In this document: in pieces, positions 23,948 through 32,236 of the stretch
Layout of the letters: each line of letters starts with the position of its first letter
Numbering within the stretch: the stretch's first letter is position 1
NCBI RefSeq assembly: GCF_035975855.1
Contig: NZ_CP109055.1
Location: 1,984,001 to 2,048,000, forward strand
DNA: 64,000 bases
Source: Streptomyces sp. NBC_01304
Lineage (GTDB): Bacteria > Actinomycetota > Actinomycetes > Streptomycetales > Streptomycetaceae
Reading direction: 5' to 3'
The notes under the pieces: model-generated
The model's database searches: none
Told to the model about the DNA's origin: nothing
Seen by the model: only the letters and a program-made list of their open reading frames with translations
Made by a program: the position numbers and the translations under genes

Positions 23948-25354
23948 TCACCCCCCATGGAGGAGGTCGCCCACGGAGGCGATGCCCGCCGCGATGGCGC
24001 GCTCATCGACGTTGCCGAATCCAAGGACCAGTTGGACCGGCGTGCGCAGATGCGCCGAGCGGCAGGCGCTCATCCCGTAGAGGCCGACGGATCTGGCCCG
24101 GGCGGCGGTGATGACGGCCAACTCGTCGGCCGGCTCGCCGAGATGCGCGACCGCATGGAACCCTGCTGCCAAGCCGGTCACCTCGACACCGGGGGCATGT
24201 TCGGCGAGCGCTTCCACCAATGCGGTACGTCGGGCGGCGTACTTGGTTCGCATCCGGCGCAAGTGCCGGTCGTAGCGGCCGGACTGGATCATCGTCGCGA
24301 GGGCGAGCTGGTCGAGCGTGGGTGAGCCGCGGTCGTCGAGGCGCTTGAGCGCGGTGATGTCCTCGGCGAGCGCGGGAGGGCAGAGCAGCCACCCGATGCG
24401 AAGCGCCGGCACGAGGGATTTGCTGACGCTGCCGATGGAGACCACACGGTCCGCGGCGAGTCCCTGCAGTGCGCCGACCGGCTCCCGGTCGTAGCGGAAC
24501 TCCGCGTCGTAATCGTCCTCGATGATGACCGCGTCGGCACGCCTCGCCCATTCGATGAGTGCCAGCCGGCGCTCGGGGGCGAGTGCCACGCCCGTCGGCC
24601 ACTGGTGTGCGGGGGTGACGATGACCGCTCGGGCATCGGTCGCCACGAGCGCCTCGACGTCGATGCCGTGCTCGGCGACCGGCACCGGGACCGCCGTCAT
24701 ACCCGCCGCCTCCGCGGCCCCGCGTACGGCGGCGGGTGAGCCCGGATCCTCGTACGCGACGCACCGCACTCCTGTCCGGGCCAGGGCGCGCAGGGCCAGG
24801 CCGAGGCCCTGCGCGTACCCCGAGCAGATGACGATCCGTTCGGGGTCCGCCGCGGCGGACCGCACCCGCCGCAGATAGCCGGCCACAACCTCACGCAGTA
24901 CGGCGCTGCCGCGCGGGTCGCCGTAGTCGAGCGCGGTCACCGGCGCGGCCCTGCCGGCCTCGCGCATCGCCCACAGCCAGTCAGCGAGCGGGAATCCGCT
25001 CAAGTCCGGGACGCCCCACCGGAAATCGGCCACGAGGCCCGGTCCCGCCAGGGGAACTGTGGAGCGAGTCGGCGGCGCACCCTCCCCTGCCGCCACCCGG
25101 GTCGCCGAGCCGGCCCGGGCGGACAGGTATCCCTCGGCCTGGAGCTGGGCGTAGCAGTCCTGTACGAGCCCGCGTGAAAGGCCTAGCGCGCGGGCCAGTT
25201 CGCGCGACGAAGGCAGCCGCTCGCCGACTTGCAGGCGCCCCGTCCTGATCGCGTCGCGGACCTGGTGTTCCAGTTGCCGTCGCAAAGGTTCGGCACGCTC
25301 GCGGTCGATGTCGAGAAGAAGCTCGGGCGACAGACCGGACCACTCAAGGCGCAT
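23948..25354 (-). CDS. MocR-type transcriptional regulator (GntR HTH + aminotransferase fold)
   Basis: The 468 aa join an N-terminal GntR winged helix (RRQLEHQVRDAIRTGRLQVG, LPSSRELARALGLSRGLVQ, about 20-85) to a fold-type I aminotransferase-like domain. The PLP-binding features are visible: EDDYDAEFRY and SVSKSLVPALRIGW, the Lys forming the Schiff base. MocR proteins sense PLP and/or amino compounds and usually regulate themselves and a divergent neighbour. Here a divergent MFS transporter starts 47 bp away and a GGACC/GGTCC inverted repeat lies in the gap. The probable job is control of that transporter. The effector is unknown. Confidence 0.93.
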   Translation of the reverse strand: MRLEWSGLSPELLLDIDRERAEPLRRQLEHQVRDAIRTGRLQVGERLPSSRELARALGLSRGLVQDCYAQLQAEGYLSARAGSATRVAAGEGAPPTRSTVPLAGPGLVADFRWGVPDLSGFPLADWLWAMREAGRAAPVTALDYGDPRGSAVLREVVAGYLRRVRSAAADPERIVICSGYAQGLGLALRALARTGVRCVAYEDPGSPAAVRGAAEAAGMTAVPVPVAEHGIDVEALVATDARAVIVTPAHQWPTGVALAPERRLALIEWARRADAVIIEDDYDAEFRYDREPVGALQGLAADRVVSIGSVSKSLVPALRIGWLLCPPALAEDITALKRLDDRGSPTLDQLALATMIQSGRYDRHLRRMRTKYAARRTALVEALAEHAPGVEVTGLAAGFHAVAHLGEPADELAVITAARARSVGLYGMSACRSAHLRTPVQLVLGFGNVDERAIAAGIASVGDLLHGG

Positions 25355-25360
25355 GGAATT

Positions 25361-25378
25361 GGACCTTACCGATGGTCC
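25361..25378. promoter_or_regulatory. Candidate MocR operator in the divergent promoter
   Basis: GGACC at 25361-25365 and GGTCC at 25374-25378 form an inverted repeat with an 8-bp spacer in the 47-bp gap between mocR and the MFS gene. A TAGCGT -10-like hexamer at 25390-25395 stands 6 bases before the MFS ATG, so that transcript may be leaderless. The 5-bp arms are short and the operator call rests mainly on position. Confidence 0.5.
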
Positions 25379-25401
25379 GCCCGCCCCTCTAGCGTCCTTG
25401 C

Positions 25402-26595
25402 ATGGCCCAGACGACCGATCCGCAGCCCGCAGAATCCACTTCCGAACGACCCCGGCTGGTGACCCGGCCGCTACTCGTGCGCTTTGTGTCGATCATCGGC
25501 GCCTCGGCGAGCTACTACCTGCTGTTGTCGGTCGTTCCCCTGTACGCCGAGGAGTCCGGCTCGGGCGGCGGCGCGGGGCTGACCACAGGCGCGCTCATGT
25601 TCGCCACAGTCGTCGGGGTGCTGCTCAGCCCCCGGCTGCTAGCCCGCTTCGGTATCCGTGTGACGCTGGCGGCGGGTCTGTTCCTACTCGGCGCGCCGGC
25701 GATGGCACTGACCGCCTCCGGGCACATCGGGTGGATCGTGGCGATCTGTATCGTGCGCGGTCTGGGCTTCGCCGTCACCCTCGTCGCGGGCGGCGCGCTG
25801 ACGGCGTCGCTGATCCCCCCCGAGCGCCGGGGTGAAGGGCTGGCGCTGGTTGGCATCGTGTCCGGAGTGCCGACGCTGGCAGCCCTGCCGCTGGGCGTGT
25901 GGCTGACGGCCCACGTCGGATACGGGCCGGTGTCGGCGGCCGGCGGCCTGGTCGCGCTGGCCGCGATCCTCACGGTTCCCGCCCTGCCCTACCGGGACGC
26001 TGCCGAGGGGAAGCAGCTCGGTCTGATCACCGGATTCCGCACTGGGCACCTCGTCCGGCCCGCCGTCGTCTTCGCGGCCACCGCTCTGGCCGCGGGGATC
26101 ATCGTCACCTTCCTCCCACTCGCCGTGCCGTCGGCGTCCACCGGGCTCGTAGCGGTGGCCCTGTTCGTGCAGCCCACCGCCTCGACTGCGGCCCGCTGGG
26201 CCGCCGGCCGGCACGGCGACCGGCACGGAACTGCCAGGCTCGTCCTGCCCGGGCTGCTCGCCTCGGCACTGGGCACGCTCATGCTGACTCTGACGCACAA
26301 TCCGATCGCGGTGGTAGCCGGAGTGGCCGTCTTCGGCATCGGCTTCGGCATCGCCCAGAACGCCACACTGTCCCTGATGTACTCGCGCGTCCCCAGCGGG
26401 AGTTACGGCACGGTCAGTGCCATGTGGAACTTCGCCTACGACGCGGGCATGGGCGCCGGCGCCGTCGGCTTCGGCCTGCTGGCCGGCGGGACCGGCTACT
26501 CACTGGCCTTCGCCTGCACCGCCGCCCTGATGCTCACAGCCCTGGCCCCCGCCCTGCGCGACCGAGCGACAGCCGCCGCTCCGGACCTCCGGTGA
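25402..26595 (+). CDS. MFS transporter, divergent from MocR regulator
   Basis: The 397 aa have about twelve hydrophobic segments: VRFVSIIGASASYYLLLSVV at helix 1, LLSPRLLARFGIRVTL as the loop-2 motif, and GIGFGIAQNATLSLMYSRV in the second half. Such MFS proteins with a SxxSYYLLLxVVPLY start are common actinobacterial efflux-type carriers. No ribosome binding site is seen, in line with a leaderless mRNA. Control by the adjacent MocR protein is likely from the divergent layout. Substrate unknown. Confidence 0.9.
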   Translation: MAQTTDPQPAESTSERPRLVTRPLLVRFVSIIGASASYYLLLSVVPLYAEESGSGGGAGLTTGALMFATVVGVLLSPRLLARFGIRVTLAAGLFLLGAPAMALTASGHIGWIVAICIVRGLGFAVTLVAGGALTASLIPPERRGEGLALVGIVSGVPTLAALPLGVWLTAHVGYGPVSAAGGLVALAAILTVPALPYRDAAEGKQLGLITGFRTGHLVRPAVVFAATALAAGIIVTFLPLAVPSASTGLVAVALFVQPTASTAARWAAGRHGDRHGTARLVLPGLLASALGTLMLTLTHNPIAVVAGVAVFGIGFGIAQNATLSLMYSRVPSGSYGTVSAMWNFAYDAGMGAGAVGFGLLAGGTGYSLAFACTAALMLTALAPALRDRATAAAPDLR

Positions 26596-26671
26596 CGTCG
26601 AGTCAAAGACGCCGAGATCCAGGTCGGACCTGGTCTGAGCGGCGGGTGCGGTTGACTGGTCTTGCCTCCAA

Positions 26672-27000
26672 TCAAGCGCTCCGTCGCTCTGACGGCCCTG
26701 GCCGCAGCCCTCCCCCTCCCTGGCGGGTGCAGCGCAAGCCGAGCCGGGCCAACGCTGCCTTGAGCCTGGCAAGTTCAGGCCCCGCATCCTTGGCGGGCAT
26801 CTTCCACCGGAACGCCTGCCCCTCGCCGTCCACGTAGATCAGCGTCCCGCTGCGTTGCGCCTCGGTCAGGTCGAAGACCTGGCTGCGCCACTGGAAAGTT
26901 CCGGGCTGAATGGGCCCGGCGTTGGTGAAGCCATCAGCGTTGACGCCGGCCGCGTTGACCGTCATGTCGTCGATGGCTTCACCATCGGGCGCGACCCACT
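26672..27000 (-). pseudogene. Unidentified coding remnant, 5' end lost
   Basis: From about 27000 leftwards the minus frame reads WRWQWVAPDGEAIDDMTVNA, then PIQPGTFQWRSQVFDLTEA, RSGTLIYVDGEGQAFRWKM and a basic C-terminus, with a stop at 26672. The composition looks like a genuine protein end. The frame then continues into unrelated low-complexity sequence, and no start signal is visible near 27000. I do not recognise the family. It abuts a transposase-like remnant on the other strand. Confidence 0.35.
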
Positions 27001-27114
27001 GCCAACGCCATCGCGCTCTGGACGACCCGATACATCGACGCCGCCGGCGCCCTGCGCCCGCTGAGCGACGCGGACGGGCTCGAGCTGAACGAGGACGGCG
27101 AAGGGGTGGACTGA
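27001..27114 (+). pseudogene. Possible 3' remnant of a Tn3-family transposase
   Basis: The plus frame reads NAIALWTTRYIDAAGALRPL followed by an acidic tail and TGA at 27112-27114. 'NAI.LWTTRY.DAA' resembles the segment close to the C-terminus of actinobacterial Tn3-type transposases. The usual LSPL...HxNxLGRY ending is missing. Only some 15 residues are informative, so this is tentative. It fits with the other truncated genes and insertion remnants between 22 and 31 kb. Confidence 0.3.
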
Positions 27115-27213
27115 ACGCCCACATCGGGTGACGCGGGCACCTCGGGTGGCCGGGTGCTCGGAAATCGCACGTGCCGGTAGGGGAGCTGATCTCAGGCTGC
27201 CTGGTACGTCCGA

Positions 27214-27798
27214 CTAAGCCTTGGCTGCTGCGGCCGACCTGGCGGCCCGCTCGATCTTCGCGCAGTGGGCCGCACGGGCTTCCTCGTCGATCGGCTTCTC
27301 GTGTTCGGCGCGCAACCCGGTGCGGCCGTCGAGGCCCTCGCGCAGGATGTCGGCGTGCCCGGCATGCCGGACGGACTCGACGAGGACATGGGCCATGACG
27401 GCGAGCAGGTTCGTGTTGGGATAAGGCTCCGGCCACCACGGCACGTGGCCGGGGGCGTCGGGGGGAAGCTCGTTGATCGTCGCGTCCGAGTGTTCCCACG
27501 TGCGCCGGTAGAACCCGGTGATTTGCTCGCGGGTCTCGTCCTCGGTCGCCCACTGATCACTGCCGTCGGAGTCCTGCCACCGGGGCAGCGGTTCCGGGGA
27601 AGGGCGGTCGAAGACCTCGCCGAAGTACCTGGCCTCGACGGTGGCCACGTGTTTGACCAGGCCGAGGAGGTTGGTCCCGGTCGCTGTCAAAGGTCGGCGG
27701 GCGTCGTATTCGGACAAGCCGTCGAGTTTCCAGAGCAGTGCCTCGCGGTCCCGCCGCAGTCTCCCGTGCAGGTCGTCCTTCGCGAATTCATCGATCAT
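27214..27798 (-). CDS. DinB/DUF664 family protein
   Basis: The protein has about 194 aa from ATG 27798, which has GGAAGG ten bases upstream (an in-frame ATG at 27816 is less well placed). The four-helix DinB-like pattern is visible: LLWKLDGLSEYDARRPLT, TGTNLLGLVKHVATVEARYF and NLLAVMAHVLVESVRHAGHA. His residues in LVKHVATVE and RHAGHADILRE sit where the family binds a metal. Members act as metal-dependent thiol-linked enzymes or have no known role, and the substrate cannot be told. It stands alone between a decayed region and an MFS gene. Confidence 0.88.
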   Translation of the reverse strand: MIDEFAKDDLHGRLRRDREALLWKLDGLSEYDARRPLTATGTNLLGLVKHVATVEARYFGEVFDRPSPEPLPRWQDSDGSDQWATEDETREQITGFYRRTWEHSDATINELPPDAPGHVPWWPEPYPNTNLLAVMAHVLVESVRHAGHADILREGLDGRTGLRAEHEKPIDEEARAAHCAKIERAARSAAAAKA

Positions 27799-27947
27799 GC
27801 GGCATGAACCTTCCATGGGCTGTTCGTGGTCTCAAGATCCCGTACGTGGTCCGCAACGGCTGGCAGAGCCGAGTGACCGTCTGTCAGAGAGATGTGGGGG
27901 TGGGGGTGGGGTGTGTGACGGCTTGTGGCTGACCCGGCCTGCGACGG

Positions 27948-29264
27948 TTACTGCGCAGGAGAGTTACACGCATGCTGTTCGGTGCCGTTCTCTGATCCCG
28001 TTGAGTGGTTGGGGACGGGGCGCGGGGAGGTGGGCGGGTGCCAGGTGAGAATCCAGCCGGCGGTAAGTGCCGCCGCGCCGCCTGCCAGGGCGATTGCGCC
28101 GCCTGTTCCGATGCCTGCGGCCACCGCGCCGAAGCAGGCCGGCCCGACGCCCTGCAGTGTCATGCTGCCGGAGCCGAGCAGCCCGAAGGCCTGGCCCTGG
28201 CCGTCCTGCGGCAGGGCGTCCAGGAACGGCCGTTGCAGGCCGAGAGCGTAGGCGAATCCGAAGCCGCAGAGCAGCAGCAGACAGGACGAGACGCCCACTC
28301 CGGGCTCGGCGGCGAAGCCGACCAGCGGCAGTCCCATCAGCGCAATCAACGGGACTACCAGTCGCTCCCGGGTGGGTGGCCGTAGGAGCCGGCCCACCAG
28401 CAGGTCACCGACCAGCATGCCGACCGGCAGACAGCCCATCAGCACCGCGTACCAGCCGGGCGCGAAGTGGCGTCCTCCCGCGTAGGCGACGATCAGGCCT
28501 TCCGCGCCCGCTACGAACGCGGGAGGTAGCCACTGGGCCAGCATCAGGCGTCGCACCGTGTCTCCGCGCAGCAGCAGGCCGGCACCGTGCAGGCTTGTGC
28601 GGACGGTCCCGCCATCGCCCCGGGCGCTGCCGGGTGTGCCGCCAAACTCTCGCGGCTGCAGCCGGGGCAGCCGGATGCGGATGGCGAGCGCGCAGCCGAG
28701 GTAAAGGGCGGCGCTTACCGCGAGCGCCCGGTGCGGGCCGAGTGCCGCGACGGCCGCACCGCCCAGCGCCAGACCGAGCAATTGTGCGCCGGAGGCAGCG
28801 ATGTTGTTCAGTGAACGGCCCAGTACATAGGCATCGCCCTCCAGCCACTGTGCGACCAGCCGGCTCGACGCACCGTGAAACACCGGTGTGGCGAGGGCGA
28901 CCAGCGCCACGACACCGAGGCTTGCCGCGATCGGCATCCGCACCAGGGCGAGCAGCAGGGCGGCGGCGCACTCCAAGGCGTAGCCGCCGGCGATGAGCGC
29001 GCGGGGCGGCAGTCGGTCGGCCAGCGAGCCCAGCAGCAGCGAGCCGAACAACTGCGGGAGGAAGCCGATGCCGAAGGCCAGTGCGCTCAACAGCGCGGAG
29101 CCGGTGGTCGCGAAGACCAGCACCGAGAACGTGGTGATCCGCAGCGAGTCCGCGGTGATCGCGACGGTGCGGGTCGAGAAGAGCAGCCGGAATCGCGGCT
29201 CGGCCAGCACCTCCCGGTAGGTGGCACGGTGGTTGCCCTGCGCGGGTTCGGCGGTGAGGGTCAT
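27948..29264 (-). CDS. MFS transporter, divergent from ArsR-type regulator
   Basis: The 438 aa start MTLTAEPAQGNHRATYREVL, then LFSTRTVAITADSLRITTFS in helix 1, LLLGSLADRLPPRALIAGG as the loop-2 signature and LGLQRPFLDALPQDGQGQAF in the second half. It belongs to the broad multidrug/macrolide-type MFS group common in actinomycetes. It diverges from an ArsR-type regulator with a perfect 8-bp inverted repeat between them, which suggests local repression and inducible efflux. Substrate unknown. Confidence 0.9.
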   Translation of the reverse strand: MTLTAEPAQGNHRATYREVLAEPRFRLLFSTRTVAITADSLRITTFSVLVFATTGSALLSALAFGIGFLPQLFGSLLLGSLADRLPPRALIAGGYALECAAALLLALVRMPIAASLGVVALVALATPVFHGASSRLVAQWLEGDAYVLGRSLNNIAASGAQLLGLALGGAAVAALGPHRALAVSAALYLGCALAIRIRLPRLQPREFGGTPGSARGDGGTVRTSLHGAGLLLRGDTVRRLMLAQWLPPAFVAGAEGLIVAYAGGRHFAPGWYAVLMGCLPVGMLVGDLLVGRLLRPPTRERLVVPLIALMGLPLVGFAAEPGVGVSSCLLLLCGFGFAYALGLQRPFLDALPQDGQGQAFGLLGSGSMTLQGVGPACFGAVAAGIGTGGAIALAGGAAALTAGWILTWHPPTSPRPVPNHSTGSENGTEQHACNSPAQ

Positions 29265-29303
29265 GACGCCGAGCCTCGCCCTGTGCCCACACCACTCACC
29301 AAT

Positions 29304-29323
29304 GATTCGTCGCTGGACGAATC
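29304..29323. promoter_or_regulatory. Perfect inverted repeat, probable ArsR-type operator
   Basis: GATTCGTCGCTGGACGAATC is an 8-bp perfect inverted repeat with a 4-bp spacer. It lies in the 89-bp gap between the divergent MFS and winged-helix genes, 31 bp before the regulator start. Position, symmetry and its AT-rich arms in GC-rich DNA point to the binding site of the adjacent regulator. A TAGCAT -10-like box at 29342-29347 precedes the GTG, which may be leaderless. Confidence 0.7.
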
Positions 29324-29353
29324 GGAACAGGCGTCTGGCGGTAGCATGACTGG

Positions 29354-30331
29354 GTGCTGCGCTTCGAAGTGTCCGTCGAGGACCTGCTGCGCAGCCGCTT
29401 CGCGCTGTCGCCCGCGACGGACCTCGTCCTGCTGCTGCGCTCGCTCGCCGGCCAGAACCGGCCGCTGCCGCGAGCCTGGGCCACCCGGCTTCTGCCGGCC
29501 TTTGAACGGCTTCGCCGCGAGACCGAACTGGACGCCGTCCTCGCGCTGCAAACCCCGCAAGGCGGACCGAACTTCGTCGCCCCGCCCCCGCGCGGCCTCA
29601 ACCAGACCTGGGCAGACGACCTGGCCATGATCCGGGCCACACCGCTGGAAGTGGCCCGCCACGAGTTCGCCGCCGCCGCGACCGGCCCGTCCGCGCGTGA
29701 TCCCCGCGTACGCGCAGTGCTGGACTCGACGGACGCCGTCTCCAGGATCGCCGAGGCGATGGACCAGGCGTGGCAAGAGCTGCTCGCCCCGGACTGGCCG
29801 CAACTGCGCGCGATCTGTGAGCGCGATGTCGTGCACCGGGTGGGTGTGATCGGCGAGCACGGATGGGCCGCGACCATCGAGAGCCTGCACCCGGGCATCG
29901 TCTCGCGCGCCGGCGGTATCGAGATCGGCTTCTTCCGAGGCGGAACAGTCCGCCTCGCCGGCGACGGGCTCCTGCTGATCCCTTCGGTCTTCGTCGGGAA
30001 TGTCGCCGCCCACCTGGAAGACCCCTGGCCCAGGACCTTGGTCTATCCGGCCCGCGGCACCGCCGCCCTGTGGGGCGAACAGGAGACCGTCCCCCAACCG
30101 GACGCGCTGACCGCTCTGGTCGGCCGGGCCCGAGCCCGGCTGCTGTTGGCGCTGGACGCCCCGGCCAGTACCAGCCACCTCGCCCGAAGCCTCGCCATGG
30201 CACCCGGCGCGGTAGGAGACCACCTCGCCATCCTGCGAGGCGCGGGGCTGCTCGTCCGTGCCAGGTCCGGACGGTCGGTGCTCTACCGGCGCACCCCGCT
30301 CGGCGAGGCGCTGGTCGCCGGTTCGGGCTGA
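29354..30331 (+). CDS. ArsR/SmtB-like winged-helix regulator with DUF5937 N-terminus
   Basis: The 325 aa start at GTG (VLRFEVSVEDLLRSRF). The N-terminal ~230 residues match the DUF5937-type sensor part of actinobacterial regulators. The C-terminal ~80 residues form a winged helix: RARLLLALDAPASTSHLAR, APGAVGDHLAILRGAGLLVR, GRSVLYRRTPLG. That order is usual for this large ArsR subgroup, which lacks the classic metal-binding ELCVCDL motif. It most likely represses the divergent MFS gene through the palindrome between them. The ligand is unknown. Confidence 0.88.
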   Translation: MLRFEVSVEDLLRSRFALSPATDLVLLLRSLAGQNRPLPRAWATRLLPAFERLRRETELDAVLALQTPQGGPNFVAPPPRGLNQTWADDLAMIRATPLEVARHEFAAAATGPSARDPRVRAVLDSTDAVSRIAEAMDQAWQELLAPDWPQLRAICERDVVHRVGVIGEHGWAATIESLHPGIVSRAGGIEIGFFRGGTVRLAGDGLLLIPSVFVGNVAAHLEDPWPRTLVYPARGTAALWGEQETVPQPDALTALVGRARARLLLALDAPASTSHLARSLAMAPGAVGDHLAILRGAGLLVRARSGRSVLYRRTPLGEALVAGSG

Positions 30332-30368
30332 GGGCTCAGATCAGCACTGCTCTTTTGAGGCGCCGCCA

Positions 30369-30406
30369 GCCTGTCAACGGCCAGATCAAAGTCTCCGTTG
30401 ACAGGC
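30369..30406. terminator. 12-bp perfect inverted repeat after the ArsR-type gene
   Basis: GCCTGTCAACGG (30369-30380) and CCGTTGACAGGC (30395-30406) are perfect complements around a 14-nt loop, 38 bp after the regulator stop. No T run follows. It could end that transcript. However, TGTCAAC is also how IS481-type elements begin, and a transposase remnant lies to its right, so it may instead be an insertion-sequence end. Confidence 0.5.
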
Positions 30407-30700
30407 GGCCAACGCGTCAGTTCCATGAGTACCCCCGCCCACTACCCCGTCACAGCATGACGATTGCCCCAGCAAGTCAGTGGACTCGATCACCGGACGG
30501 CAGCCCTTGCGGCGGTTGGTGGTCGTCTGCCTGTTGTCCGTCGCGGTGAGGCGGATCGTGACCGGTGACCTCCGCCGGCGGGGATGGGTTCCGATCTTCG
30601 TGATGTCGACGTGGGCCATCGAGGCGGCCAGGCCCAGGATCGGACCGTTCCGGGCGGGACCGCGCCTGCGGGTCCGGCGGAAGTCGCACGCGCGGACGCT
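30372..30700 (-). mobile_element. Decayed IS481-type transposase remnant
   Basis: The minus frame around 30480-30620 reads MAHVDITKIGTHPRRRR and, further on, TDNRQTTTNRRKG. These parallel the 'VHVDVTKFGxIPDGGG...GDRNRxAT' segment near the DDE core of IS481-family transposases. The rest of the enzyme is absent and the frame is broken on both sides. TGTCAACGG at 30372 could be the outer end. The call rests on a short degenerate match. No other gene is seen between 30332 and 30769. Confidence 0.4.
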
Positions 30701-30769
30701 CGACGTCGGCCGGTGTCCGGTGCGGCGTTGTGCGTGACCGCCTGTCATCGGCCTCCGTCAGGTGCACGC

Positions 30770-31534
30770 CTAGGGCCTGTGCGCGACGGTCAACAGCCAC
30801 TCGAGCGCGGCCTCCGCGTCGGCGGCAACCGGGACGCCCTGCGGGCAGGCGGGCCGGCGGACCACGACCACGGGCAGTCCGAGGTGTCGCGCGGCGACGA
30901 GTTTGGCGGCCGTGGCCGCTCCCCCGCTGTCCTTGGTGACCAGGACGTCGATCGCGTGCTCCCGCAGGAGCGCCGTCTCGCCCTCGACGGTGAACGGGCC
31001 CCGGTCGAGGACCACTTGGGCGTGCGGGGGCAGGGGCGGTTCGGGCGGCTCCACGGAACGTACGAGGAAATGAAGTGAGTCCAGCTCCCGCCCACAGAAG
31101 GCGGAGAGCCCGAGCCGGCCCGTCGTGAGGAAGATCCGCTCCCCCAACTCGGGCAGCAGCGCGGCCGCCTCGGCCAGGGAGGCGACCGAGTGCCACGTGT
31201 CCCCCGGTCCGGCCTGCCAGCCGGGGCGGCGCAGTGTCAGGAGCGGTACGCGGGCTGCCTGCGCGGCCTCTGCGGCGTTCGCGCTGATCGCTTCGGCGAA
31301 GGGGTGCGTCGCGTCCACGAGGGCGTCGACGCGGTGTTCGCGCAACCATGCCGTCAGGCCCTCGACGCCGCCGAATCCGCCGATGCGTACGTCGCCGGGG
31401 AGCGCCCCGGGGCGAGCGACGCGGCCCGCGAGGGAGCTGGTCACGTGCAGGTCGGGGCGGTCCGCGAGGGCGGCCGCGAGGTGGCGGGCCTCCGTGGTGC
31501 CGCCGAGGATCAGGACGTGCGCCGGCGACCGCAT
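30770..31534 (-). CDS. cobK: Precorrin-6A reductase (CobK/CbiJ)
   Basis: This 254-aa protein matches CobK: VLILGGTTEARHLAAALADR at the start, GGFGGVEGLTAWLREHRVDA, LVDATHPFAEAISANA (the DATHPFA signature), IFLTTGRLGL, and VTKDSGGAATAAKLVAAR near the end. It reduces precorrin-6A (or cobalt-precorrin-6A) with NAD(P)H in corrin-ring synthesis. ATG 31534 forms TGATG with the stop of the regulator gene upstream, so the two are co-translated. A GTG three bases earlier is possible. No other cobalamin gene is in the window, so it stands apart from a cob cluster. Confidence 0.93.
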   Translation of the reverse strand: MRSPAHVLILGGTTEARHLAAALADRPDLHVTSSLAGRVARPGALPGDVRIGGFGGVEGLTAWLREHRVDALVDATHPFAEAISANAAEAAQAARVPLLTLRRPGWQAGPGDTWHSVASLAEAAALLPELGERIFLTTGRLGLSAFCGRELDSLHFLVRSVEPPEPPLPPHAQVVLDRGPFTVEGETALLREHAIDVLVTKDSGGAATAAKLVAARHLGLPVVVVRRPACPQGVPVAADAEAALEWLLTVAHRP

Positions 31535-32112
31535 CACGGCATCCGGTCGTCGGTGACCTGTACGTGGTCGGCGATGCCCACGACCAGGACGCGCGTGCCG
31601 GGTTCGAGTGGGCGCCAGCGGTGCTTGATGCCGCCCGCGCAGTACAGGGTGTCGCCCGCCCGGAGGTGGTGCGTCGTGCCGTCGGCCTCGACCTCGGCGG
31701 AGCCGTCGGCGACGTAGAGGATCTCGTCGTTGCGGTGCACGAGCTCGCGTCGGCCCGCGTGGGCGCCGGTGAACTCCAGGGCGTGCAGCCTCTGTTGGCC
31801 GCGTACGAGTGGGCGCATCCGCCCGGGTGTGCCGTCCCCCGCGTCGTCGTGAACTGCGGCCGATTGCCGGCGTACGACATCCACCGGGCGCGGCGCCTCG
31901 GCTGCGGCGAGGAGCTGCACGGCCGTCGTGCCGAGTGCGTCGGCGATGCGCTGGAGGGAGCCCATGCTCGGCCGGGAGCGGCCGTTCTCGACCTGGCTGA
32001 GGAACGGCACGGACAGGCCGGTGCGGGCGGCCACTTCGGCCAGGGTCAGGTCGAGGGCGCGGCGGCGCCTGCGCATGCCGGGGCCGATCCGGGGCTCGTC
32101 CGCCTCACTCAC
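31534..32112 (-). CDS. XRE-family regulator with C-terminal cupin
   Basis: The 192 aa carry an N-terminal helix-turn-helix (LTLAEVAARTGLSVPFLSQV, ENGRSRPSMGSLQRIADALG, about 22-62). The C-terminal cupin_2 barrel contains ELVHRNDEILYVADGSAEVE, LRAGDTLYCAGGIKHRW and a VLVVGI strand. Such proteins usually sense a small metabolite through the cupin and control neighbouring genes. It is translationally joined to cobK and diverges from the arylsulfotransferase-like gene. A CTTAAC/GTTAAG inverted repeat in the divergent gap is a candidate site. Ligand unknown. Confidence 0.92.
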   Translation of the reverse strand: MSEADEPRIGPGMRRRRRALDLTLAEVAARTGLSVPFLSQVENGRSRPSMGSLQRIADALGTTAVQLLAAAEAPRPVDVVRRQSAAVHDDAGDGTPGRMRPLVRGQQRLHALEFTGAHAGRRELVHRNDEILYVADGSAEVEADGTTHHLRAGDTLYCAGGIKHRWRPLEPGTRVLVVGIADHVQVTDDRMP

Positions 32113-32177
32113 GCCGCGCTCACGTCTCGCTCATCTCACTCTCCGAACCGGGGGTGGGGCAGAAGCCTACCTCTCTG

Positions 32178-32215
32178 CTTAACTCCTTCACTGTCACCAA
32201 AGAAAGTTAAGTAAC
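32178..32215. promoter_or_regulatory. AT-rich inverted repeat in divergent promoter (XRE-cupin / ASST-like)
   Basis: CTTAAC at 32178-32183 faces GTTAAG at 32206-32211 in the 124-bp gap, and the right arm is also part of GTTAAGTAAC (32206-32215). The local AT content is far above its surroundings. It is a plausible operator for the XRE-cupin protein, not more. Confidence 0.45.
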
Positions 32216-32236
32216 TCTGTCCCTGGGGGGTTCCTC

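Noticed and set aside
22304..26611. CGTCTTTGACTC at 22304 and its reverse complement at 26600, possibly ends of an inserted segment
   Set aside because: A 12-bp match is expected by chance many times in a window of this size. No target duplication or integrase gene supports it.
29598..30549. Open frames inside and antisense to the ArsR-type gene
   Set aside because: They are Arg/Pro-rich shadows with no start signals. The winged-helix frame is clear.
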